NCBI GenBank assembly: GCA_018647025.1
Contig: JABGTQ010000078.1
Location: 1 to 5,799 of the forward strand
DNA length: 5,799 nucleotides
From: Nitrospina sp.
GTDB lineage: Bacteria; Nitrospinota; Nitrospinia; Nitrospinales; VA-1
Reading direction: 5' to 3'
Positions 1-5,519 of the stretch are shown here, piece after piece (the stretch's first letter is position 1; the number at the start of each line of letters is the position of its first letter). A program made the translations under genes and the position numbers. The notes under the pieces were generated by a model, which was given only the letters and a program-made list of their open reading frames with translations, had not been told where the DNA came from and searched no databases.

Positions 1-240
1 GGGCTTCTGAAAACTTCGGCATCCGCTGGTATTCCAGGGTATGTTGATTCTTATCTTCATGCCGAAGAACTGACCTTGCGAAAAAAAGCCTTAACGACTC
101 AGGAAGTAGCAAACTGCGCAGTATTTCTATTGAGCGAATGTTCAAGTGGGATTAATGCACAAGGTGTCTCTCTGGATGCAGGAATGTCTATTAATTATTT
201 TGATAAAGATATTGTTAGAAAATCTAGAAGATTAGATTAA
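1..240 (+). CDS. fabI: Enoyl-[acyl-carrier-protein] reductase (FabI type), C-terminal part
   Basis: The 5' end lies outside the window. The 79 residues present are in frame 1 and end at TAA 238-240. They match the C-terminal part of FabI, the NAD(P)H-dependent short-chain dehydrogenase that reduces trans-2-enoyl-ACP in the last step of each fatty-acid elongation cycle in the cytoplasm. Recognisable elements are [11 protein letters not shown] at residues 1-11 (FabI usually reads GP-[IL]-[KR]-T-x-A-x-x-GI, the segment after the catalytic Tyr/Lys), then [35 protein letters not shown] and a basic tail. The catalytic Tyr-x6-Lys and the Rossmann glycines fall outside the window, so activity cannot be judged. 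The gene converges on pheS with only 14 bases between stop codons. Another FabI-like SDR reductase is the main alternative. Confidence 0.85.
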   Translation, partial: GLLKTSASAGIPGYVDSYLHAEELTLRKKALTTQEVANCAVFLLSECSSGINAQGVSLDAGMSINYFDKDIVRKSRRLD

Positions 241-254
241 GAGTTGTTATCTCT

Positions 255-1268
255 TCAGAACTGTTTTAAAAACCTCAGATCATTTTCAAAGAAAAGTCGT
301 ATATCATTAATTTTATATTTGAGCATGGCAATTCTTTCTATTCCCAATCCAAATGCGAAGCCAAGCCACCTTTCAGGGTCGTAATCTACAGACTTAAATA
401 CGGCTGGATCGACCATGCCACATCCGAGAATTTCCAACCACCCAGTCTTAGAGCAAACTCGACACCCTTGGCCAGAGCACATGACACATTCAATATCTAC
501 TTCAGCGCTTGGACAGGTGAATGGAAAAAAACTAGGTCGGAATCTGGTCTTGGTTTGTTTACCAAAAACCTCGTATAAGAAACTATTCATAACGCCCTTA
601 AGGTCTCCAAAAGAAAGATTCTCGTCTACCATCAAACCTTCTATCTGATGGAACATAGGTGTATGCGATATGTCTGAATCACATCGAAATACTTTCCCGG
701 GAGCAATGATGCGAAGAGGTGGTTTTTGATTCTCCATTACATGAATTTGAACAGGGGAGGTGTGTGTTCTTAGTACCTCTTCGCCAATATAAAAAGTATC
801 TTGCATGTCTCTCGCTGGGTGATCTTTTGGGATATTAAGGGCTTCAAAATTATAAAAATCGCTTTCAATTTCAGGACCTTCCTCTACTCGAAAACCAAGA
901 CTAAAAAATATAGATATTACTTCATCCATAATCTGGCTGATAGGGTGGATCGATCCAGGAGAATTTCCTCGTCCTGGTAGTGTGGTATCAAAACCTTCGG
1001 TCCTGACTGAGGTTTGGTCGCTTGTTTTTTCTAAAACTTGTGTTTTTTCTTGAATAAGCGTTGCAATATTTTTTTTAAATTCGTTGATATGCTTACCGGC
1101 TTGTGGTTTTTGGTCGTCGGAAAGAGAGCGCATTTCAATGAGCATAAGGGAAACGCAACCCTTTTTACCAAGAAATTTAGAACGAAGTTCTGCGAGCTCT
1201 TTTAATGAAGATACCTTTGAGATGAGTAAGTCGAAATCATCTTGGTATTGTTTTAGTTTATTGATCAT
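255..1268 (-). CDS. pheS: Phenylalanine--tRNA ligase alpha subunit
   Basis: 337 residues, full length for bacterial PheS (about 330-345). It is the catalytic alpha chain of the alpha2-beta2 PheRS that charges tRNA-Phe in the cytoplasm. Residues 1-85 form the N-terminal coiled-coil arm that contacts tRNA. The class II core follows: GRGNSPGSIHPI at 99-110, the DHPARDMQDTFYI stretch at 149-161, motif 2 around RIIAPGKVFRCDSDISHTP at 186-204, the phenylalanine-pocket region FRPSFFPFTCPS at 243-254, and motif 3 GFAFGLGIERIAMLKY at 303-318. A CxxC-x4-CxxC cluster (C261, C264, C269, C272) precedes GWLEILG and is common in bacterial PheS. Residue 252 is Cys where the family usually has Glu. The ATG at 1268 gives the expected N-terminus, but no Shine-Dalgarno precedes it. 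The gene lies 56 bases after rplT and is the last of the operon; pheT does not follow. Confidence 0.97.
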   Translation of the reverse strand: MINKLKQYQDDFDLLISKVSSLKELAELRSKFLGKKGCVSLMLIEMRSLSDDQKPQAGKHINEFKKNIATLIQEKTQVLEKTSDQTSVRTEGFDTTLPGRGNSPGSIHPISQIMDEVISIFFSLGFRVEEGPEIESDFYNFEALNIPKDHPARDMQDTFYIGEEVLRTHTSPVQIHVMENQKPPLRIIAPGKVFRCDSDISHTPMFHQIEGLMVDENLSFGDLKGVMNSFLYEVFGKQTKTRFRPSFFPFTCPSAEVDIECVMCSGQGCRVCSKTGWLEILGCGMVDPAVFKSVDYDPERWLGFAFGLGIERIAMLKYKINDIRLFFENDLRFLKQF

Positions 1269-1324
1269 TTTCGAGGTGAAAGAGTGGAGACCAAGAAACT
1301 GAGGAACCTTGCCCGTTTCGCCAA

Positions 1325-1687
1325 CTAAGCTGAAATCAGTTGAGATCGGGCTGTTTGTGTGAGCACCTTGAATGAATCTACGTTTTCGATAGCAAGACTG
1401 GAAAGAACTTTCCGGTCTAACTCGATATTAGCCTTTTTTAAACCATGGATAAACTGGCTATAAGTAAGCCCTTCCGCCCTTACTGCTGCATTGATTCTAG
1501 CTATCCAAAGCCTTCTGAAATTTCTTTTTTTGGTTCGGCGGTCACGATAAGCGTAGCAAAGCCCTTTTTCAACAGACTCTCTAGCCTTACGGAAGGCCCG
1601 ACTACGAATACTGCGATAACCCTTAGCCAGATCGAGAATTTTTTTTCTTCTACGTCTCGAAATAGTACCGTTAATTGCTCTTGCCAT
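1325..1687 (-). CDS. rplT: 50S ribosomal protein L20
   Basis: 120 residues, close to the family's usual 118. L20 binds 23S rRNA early in large-subunit assembly. The basic N-terminal extension ([20 protein letters not shown] at residues 1-20, then [19 protein letters not shown]) and the globular C-terminal part ([36 protein letters not shown], then a LAIENVDSF helix) are all present. The start is well supported by AGGAG at 1698-1694, six bases before the ATG. It follows rpmI after a 68-base gap and precedes pheS. In E. coli and Bacillus, L20 represses its own operon by binding an RNA structure upstream of rpmI. Whether that happens here cannot be seen, as I found no convincing copy of that structure. 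Confidence 0.98.
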   Translation of the reverse strand: MARAINGTISRRRRKKILDLAKGYRSIRSRAFRKARESVEKGLCYAYRDRRTKKRNFRRLWIARINAAVRAEGLTYSQFIHGLKKANIELDRKVLSSLAIENVDSFKVLTQTARSQLISA

Positions 1688-1755
1688 TACACTCTCCTAT
1701 ACTTAAAATCAGATTCTTGAAAATTTACTTGTTATCAAAAAAACCATTGTTCCTA

Positions 1756-1947
1756 CTAAGGAAGTAGTACTCTCATTTTTCGAGAATCCCCAGGTGACAT
1801 AATCGTCGACTTGCGTAGGTTTCTTTTCCTTTTTGTGGATTTGCTTGTCAGTATATGGCTTGAAAACGCTTTATTACGTTTAATTTTTCCAGTACCAGTT
1901 TTACTGAACCTCTTAGCGGCACCTTTGTTTGTCTTCATCTTAGGCAT
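1756..1947 (-). CDS. rpmI: 50S ribosomal protein L35
   Basis: 63 residues, the usual size for L35 (about 64-66), a small basic protein of the large ribosomal subunit. The N-terminus [20 protein letters not shown] at residues 1-20 is the family signature, followed by [22 protein letters not shown] and a short C-terminal tail ending in MRVLLP. The gene sits between infC (73 bases upstream) and rplT (68 bases downstream), the standard bacterial order. The ATG at 1947 is preceded by a modest AAAGG at 1962-1958, ten bases away. A stronger AAGGAG lies farther upstream at 2017-2012, too distant to serve this start. Confidence 0.97.
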   Translation of the reverse strand: MPKMKTNKGAAKRFSKTGTGKIKRNKAFSSHILTSKSTKRKRNLRKSTIMSPGDSRKMRVLLP

Positions 1948-2020
1948 TACGGTTTAGCCTTTCTTGCGATTTATTTTTGTTTTAGACTCGTTTAAACAAA
2001 TACTTTAACTTCTCCTTGCC

Positions 2021-2551
2021 TCAAGCCTTCTTTTTAAGAGATTTCGGGGCAAAAATCATACATAAAGTCTTACCTTCTTGTTGGGCTTCCTGCTCAACAA
2101 CAGCCATATCTTCCAATGTTATGGTTACTCGTTTAAGTAACTTTTGCCCATTTTCTCGGTGAACAATCTCTCTGCCGCGAAAAAAAACCAGTACTTTAAC
2201 CTTGTCCCCAGACTCAAGAAAACGAAGAGCATTCTTTAGCTTGAAGTCGTAGTCATGTCGATCTGTATTAGGTCGAAACTTAACTTCTTTAACATGAATA
2301 ATTTTTTGCTTCTTTTTGGCCTCATGTGCCCGCTTACTTTGCTGGTACTTAAACTTACCGTAATCCATGATACGGCATACGGGTGGGTTGCTGTTAGGGG
2401 ATACCTCTACTAGATCCTGATCTTTTTCCCCTGCCATGTTAATAGCTTCTTGAGTGGGGAAAACTCCCAGCTGCTCACCATCGTTACCTATGAGGCTTAT
2501 TTCTTTTACGCGGATCATGCCATTTATGCGCTGTACTTGTTTCTTAGAAAT
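2021..2551 (-). CDS. infC: Translation initiation factor IF-3, starting at an ATT codon
   Basis: IF-3 binds the 30S subunit, prevents premature 50S joining and proofreads the start codon and initiator tRNA. I place the start at ATT 2551-2549, not at the first ATG (2518-2516). The ATG would cut off eleven residues including R8-I9-N10, part of the conserved RIN-x-x-IR motif that E. coli IF-3 has as RINGEIR. The ATG has no ribosome-binding site, whereas GAGGAG (2567-2562) lies ten bases before the ATT. The resulting protein has 176 residues, normal for the family. Order: N-domain with GNDGEQLGV and PPVCRIMDYGKF, a lysine-rich linker helix (EAKKKQK), and a C-domain with KEVKFRPNTDRHDYDFKL and FRGREIVH (residues 124-131). 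The SD starts directly after the thrS stop, so the two are probably translationally linked. An AUU start suggests IF-3 autorepression, as in E. coli. Confidence 0.95.
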   Translation of the reverse strand: MSKKQVQRINGMIRVKEISLIGNDGEQLGVFPTQEAINMAGEKDQDLVEVSPNSNPPVCRIMDYGKFKYQQSKRAHEAKKKQKIIHVKEVKFRPNTDRHDYDFKLKNALRFLESGDKVKVLVFFRGREIVHRENGQKLLKRVTITLEDMAVVEQEAQQEGKTLCMIFAPKSLKKKA

Positions 2552-2561
2552 AGAAAAAAAT

Positions 2562-2567
2562 CTCCTC
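2562..2567 (-). promoter_or_regulatory. Shine-Dalgarno sequence that decides the infC start
   Basis: GAGGAG lies immediately after the thrS TAA stop (2570-2568), followed by a run of seven T. It is ten bases upstream of the in-frame ATT at 2551 and 43 bases upstream of the first ATG, too far to serve the ATG. No ATG, GTG or TTG in the infC frame lies between them, so the ATT is the only reasonable start paired with this site. Confidence 0.8.
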
Positions 2568-4331
2568 TTAAATGGGTTGAATCGATTCGCCTAAAGTTTT
2601 TTCTTTAATCTCTAAGCTTAGTTTATCAATAAATGTATCAATATTCAAAGTAACTGTTTCTTTAGACCTTCTTTTTCTAACGGCCAAACAGTTACTTTCT
2701 TGTTCTTTTTCCCCGAGCACAATCATGTAAGGGATCTTTTGTATTTGGGATTCCCTGATTTTGAACCCAATCTTCTCATTTCGCAAGTCTTTTTCTACGC
2801 GAAATCCACTATTTTTCAATTTTTTGAATACTTCATCGGCATATTTATGGTTTTGGTCAGTGATTGGTAGAAGAATCACTTGAACTGGGGCCAGCCATAA
2901 AGGAAAAGCTCCAGCATAGTGCTCGACAAGGCAACCAAAAAACCTTTCCAAGGACCCCATCAATGCGCGGTGGAGCATAATAGGTTGGTTCTTCTGACCG
3001 TTTTCTTCAATATAACTTATACCGAACCGCTCAGGAAGATTAAAATCGACTTGAACCGTCGAGACTTGCCAGAACCTGTTAAGGCTATCTTTTATTTTGA
3101 TGTCGATTTTTGGTCCGTAAAACACTCCTTCCCCTGGGTCAACTTCATATTTCAACTTTGAAGTTTCTAAAGCTTGCTTGAGTGCATTGGTGGCTTGTTC
3201 CCAGCCCTCTTCTGAACCAACAAATTTTTCTGGGCGGGTACTTAAATACACCTTATATTCATTAAACCCAAAAGATCTAAGAATGAGCAAGATAAGATCT
3301 AGTACTTTGACTATTTCTTCTTCAATCTGGTTTGGGCGACAGAATAAATGTGCATCATCTTGAGTAAAACCTCTCACTCTTAATAATCCATGCAAAACTC
3401 CTGACCTTTCATACCGGTAAACCGTGCCCAACTCTGCAAACCTTAGAGGTAAGTCTCGATAGCTGCGTAGGCGACTTTTATATATTTGGATATGAAATGG
3501 ACAGTTCATAGGTTTCATTACATACTCTTTTCCCTCTATATCCATAGGTGAAAAAATGTTGTCTTTATAAAAATCCATGTGCCCACTTTTTTTCCACATG
3601 TCTGCTTTAGCTGCATGAGGAGAGTGGACCATCTCGTAACCATTTTTAAAGTGCTCTTCTTTCCAGAAATCTTCCATTAAACAGCGTATTCGTGATCCTT
3701 TGGGGTGCCAGAGAATGAGTCCAGGACCAACTTCATCAGTTATCGAAAATAGATCTAATTCTTTCCCTAACTTACGGTGATCCCGTTTTTTGGCTTCCTC
3801 TAATTGTTTAAGGTAGACTCTTAGCTCCTTATCCGTATTCCAGGCGGTTCCATAAATTCTTTGTAGCGCTTTGTTTCGTTCATCCCCTCTCCAGTAGGAA
3901 GCTGAAACATTTAATAGCTTGAAAGATTTTAAAATTTTTGTGTTCTCAACATGTGGCCCTCGACACAAGTCTGTGAAATCGCCTTGAGAATAAACAGAAA
4001 TAGGTTCATCGGATTCAATAGCGTTGATTATTTCACGTTTGAATGGTTCGCCCATTTCGTCGAACATCATTAATGCTTCTTCGCGAGGTAGTTCTCTTCG
4101 TTTAATATTAAGACTTTCAGAAGATATATCCTTCATACGCTGTTCAATTTTTATCAAATCTTCTGGGATGAAGGGGGACTCACGATAAAAATCATAATAA
4201 AATCCATCCTCAATAACCGGGCCAATGGTAACTTGCGCGTCGGGAAAGAGTTGTTTTACTGCTTGAGCCATTAAATGAGCGGTACTGTGGCGAATTGTTT
4301 CAAGATCAAATTTTATTTTATCGTCTGCCAT
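2568..4331 (-). CDS. thrS: Threonine--tRNA ligase lacking the TGS domain
   Basis: 587 residues, against about 640 for E. coli ThrRS. It attaches threonine to tRNA-Thr and clears mischarged serine. Residues 1-180 are the editing (N2/SAD) domain with HSTAH (H15, H19) and CRGPH (C123, H127). The class II core has the catalytic zinc ligands C277 (MNCPFH), H328 (DDAHLF) and H454 (LHRALMGSLERF), each exactly 57 residues lower than E. coli C334, H385 and H511. Motif 2 lies around 297-328. The anticodon-binding domain spans about 477-575 (FPLWLAPVQVILLPI, then RNEKIGFKIRESQ and PYMIVLGEKE). The missing piece is the N-terminal TGS domain; an in-frame TGA at 4352-4350, seven codons before the ATG, shows it is not hidden upstream. 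The SD is weak (AAGAAA). It lies downstream of tRNA-Val and directly before infC. Confidence 0.97.
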   Translation of the reverse strand: MADDKIKFDLETIRHSTAHLMAQAVKQLFPDAQVTIGPVIEDGFYYDFYRESPFIPEDLIKIEQRMKDISSESLNIKRRELPREEALMMFDEMGEPFKREIINAIESDEPISVYSQGDFTDLCRGPHVENTKILKSFKLLNVSASYWRGDERNKALQRIYGTAWNTDKELRVYLKQLEEAKKRDHRKLGKELDLFSITDEVGPGLILWHPKGSRIRCLMEDFWKEEHFKNGYEMVHSPHAAKADMWKKSGHMDFYKDNIFSPMDIEGKEYVMKPMNCPFHIQIYKSRLRSYRDLPLRFAELGTVYRYERSGVLHGLLRVRGFTQDDAHLFCRPNQIEEEIVKVLDLILLILRSFGFNEYKVYLSTRPEKFVGSEEGWEQATNALKQALETSKLKYEVDPGEGVFYGPKIDIKIKDSLNRFWQVSTVQVDFNLPERFGISYIEENGQKNQPIMLHRALMGSLERFFGCLVEHYAGAFPLWLAPVQVILLPITDQNHKYADEVFKKLKNSGFRVEKDLRNEKIGFKIRESQIQKIPYMIVLGEKEQESNCLAVRKRRSKETVTLNIDTFIDKLSLEIKEKTLGESIQPI

Positions 4332-4510
4332 CAGATTTCTTAGAAATTTTCAATTGCGGTTACTTAATACTTACTAAAATGACGTACTTAAATTTTTTTG
4401 ACACAGTTATTCAAATATCCAATATTTTAAAGGGGCATATATTCGTACGCAACCAATACCAGTCTCAAGTCAAAACAAACCTCGGAAAGGTAGACTCATG
4501 ATAAGGAAAA

Positions 4511-4582
4511 TAGGCACGGGCGGTTTCGAACCGCCGACCCCTTGCATGTCAAGCAAGTACTCTACCCCTGAGCTACGCGCCT
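4511..4582 (-). tRNA. tRNA-Val (anticodon GAC)
   Basis: A 72-base cloverleaf reads cleanly on the minus strand. It has acceptor AGGCGCG with CGTGCCT (7 bp, one G-U pair), TA at positions 8-9, D-arm GCTC/GAGT with an AGGGGTA loop, anticodon arm CTTGC/GCAAG with loop TTGACAT (anticodon GAC at 4550-4548), variable loop GGGTC, T-arm GGCGG/CCGCC with loop TTCGAAA, and discriminator A at 4511. A35, C36 and discriminator A73 fit valine identity. It reads GUC and GUU. CCA is not encoded; the next bases are TTTT, so the tail is added after transcription. The first acceptor pair is A-U where G-C is usual. The gene is 15 bases downstream of a strong promoter and 179 bases upstream of thrS on the same strand. 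Confidence 0.96.
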
Positions 4583-4597
4583 AAAATACGGAAGCCC

Positions 4598-4625
4598 ATT
4601 TTATTGCTAATGGTGCTTTTGTCAA
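4598..4625 (-). promoter_or_regulatory. Near-consensus sigma70-type promoter for tRNA-Val and probably thrS
   Basis: The minus strand reads TTGACA (4625-4620), a 16-base spacer, then TAAAAT (4603-4598). The -35 box is perfect and the -10 box matches five of six positions. The tRNA begins 15 bases after the -10 box, leaving a short 5' leader for RNase P. The bases after the -10 box are GGGC, a GC-rich discriminator of the kind that makes stable-RNA promoters sensitive to ppGpp in E. coli. I see no clear terminator between the tRNA and thrS, so this promoter may also feed the operon. Confidence 0.75.
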
Positions 4626-4696
4626 GGGAAAGATGGGTCATTTTGACGCACAAAAATAATTGTTTTATAAGGTCTAATTTTGATATTTTTAAGGAG

Positions 4697-4729
4697 AGGG
4701 TGTTTTTTTGATAACTTAAAAAATACCCT
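4697..4729 (+). repeat. 12-bp inverted repeat (hairpin) in the gap before tRNA-Val
   Basis: On the plus strand AGGGTGTTTTTT (4697-4708) pairs with AAAAAATACCCT (4718-4729) across a nine-base loop. There is one G-U pair in plus-strand RNA, which becomes an A-C mismatch in minus-strand RNA, so the fold favours a plus-strand transcript. Half of the stem is A-T only. No T-run follows immediately (a five-T run begins about nine bases later), so it is not a standard intrinsic terminator. Confidence 0.5.
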
Positions 4730-4908
4730 TCGGCTCGATTTTTGATTGAGGAAGTTACTAAGATCTGAATTTAGCTCTGAGGTCAATTGTTATTAGTGAT
4801 TCCAGTATTTATCAGAGAACAGAAATAAATTTTTTTAATTAGAGTATGTTGCAATTTATTGATATGAAGTGTCAAAAAAATTGGGAGAAATGAAGAGTTT
4901 AGAGTTAG

Positions 4909-5367
4909 TCAAAACCAAGTCGAGCTATGGTAGGCACGGTAGCTCTTTCCAAATTTAGATAACAAGGCCTTTTCCTCAAGTTGAGCACGAGTGACATTCA
5001 GAGGAATAATAAGGAGAAGGGTATAAATTATTCCAAATGTTGAACCGCAGGCAAAAAATAACCCGAAATGTGTAAATACAATTCCTAAATATATAGGATG
5101 CCGAATAAAGCGATAAACTCCTTTTGCCACAATTGAATTTGCCCCTGGTAAGACCTGTAAAGCTTTGCCAAGAGAGATCATCCCAGAAATCCAAACTGTT
5201 AAGCCTGACATGCCAATAGTTAGGCTGAATGGAACCAAGCTTTCGTTGCCAAAACCAAAATTTTTAGGCAAGAAGAACACGATCACAAGAGGTAGTAGAT
5301 AAAGAGATGGGATTAACAGATTTAAAAGAAACTTTTGATTAGGTGTTAAAGATTGTTGAGAAAACAT
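4909..5367 (-). CDS. Isoprenylcysteine methyltransferase-like small membrane protein
   Basis: 152 residues with hydrophobic segments at about 13-34, 45-66 and a long stretch at 93-122 that could cross twice. The conserved core of the ICMT/PEMT-like membrane methyltransferase superfamily is present: GVYRFIRHPIYLGI at residues 83-96, with the RHP triad at 89-91, and R-x-x-LEEKALLSKFGKSYRAY at 127-146, whose Glu pair and terminal tyrosines help bind S-adenosylmethionine in this fold. The substrate cannot be told from sequence; bacterial members methylate various lipids or isoprenoid-linked groups, and many are uncharacterised. No ribosome-binding site precedes the ATG at 5367; the upstream bases are only A and T with one C-G patch. 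It lies 152 bases after lpxK on the same strand, so an envelope-lipid role is possible but only inferred from position. Confidence 0.75.
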   Translation of the reverse strand: MFSQQSLTPNQKFLLNLLIPSLYLLPLVIVFFLPKNFGFGNESLVPFSLTIGMSGLTVWISGMISLGKALQVLPGANSIVAKGVYRFIRHPIYLGIVFTHFGLFFACGSTFGIIYTLLLIIPLNVTRAQLEEKALLSKFGKSYRAYHSSTWF

Positions 5368-5519
5368 TATTTAATATTTGCGTGATGGGAGAGTTTTTTT
5401 ATGCAAGTATCTTTATTTTTTATTACAAGTTTGTGTTTTAAACTGTGGCTATACGGTTGATTCTTTTCTTTTAAAAGAAGATATGCTCTTGCATTGTCAT
5501 TCCCATAACTAATTGAATG

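Larger units (their letters stand above)
4583..4908. other. AT-rich intergenic region without a recognisable gene
   Basis: Apart from the tRNA promoter at its left end, this stretch of about 325 bases has no ORF worth calling. It is strongly AT-rich with many homopolymer runs. A plus-strand promoter-like pair (TTGACG at 4643-4648, 17-base spacer, TATAAG at 4666-4671) precedes an inverted repeat whose arms are 4697-4708 and 4718-4729. This could be a small RNA or a structured leftover, and nothing else supports a gene. No convincing terminator for the methyltransferase-like gene to the right is visible. Confidence 0.6.

Noticed and set aside
239..273. Possible bidirectional terminator between fabI and pheS: AAGAG/CTCTT (239-243 with 251-255) and GTTTT/AAAAC (263-267 with 269-273)
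   Set aside because: Stems are only five pairs, mostly A-T, with no proper T-run after a GC-rich stem; not enough to call a terminator.
1709..1747. 12-codon ORF on the minus strand between rpmI and rplT (ATG 1747) behind an AGGA overlapping the rpmI stop
   Set aside because: Spacing is too short, the peptide has no recognisable features and the frame is typical of AT-rich noise.
2516..2518. ATG as the start of infC
   Set aside because: It has no SD and removes the conserved RIN motif; the ATT 33 bases upstream fits homology and the GAGGAG site.
4398..4426. Plus-strand TTGACA-17-AATATT, which would transcribe antisense to the thrS leader and tRNA-Val
   Set aside because: The -10 box matches only four of six bases in very AT-rich DNA and no gene or known antisense role follows; probably chance.
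4295..4501. 68-codon plus-strand ORF over the thrS start and leader
   Set aside because: It overlaps the conserved thrS N-terminus in antisense, has no homology I recognise and no ribosome-binding site; a shadow frame.
4718..4745. A-run, GC island, T-run layout that looks like a bidirectional terminator
   Set aside because: The central island (TACCCTTCGGCTCGA) does not fold into a stem of more than two or three pairs on either strand.
5466..5479. Perfect palindrome TTCTTTTAAAAGAA between lpxK and the methyltransferase-like gene
   Set aside because: It has no loop, is almost all A-T, and lacks a following T-run; it is not a terminator and no regulator site can be assigned.
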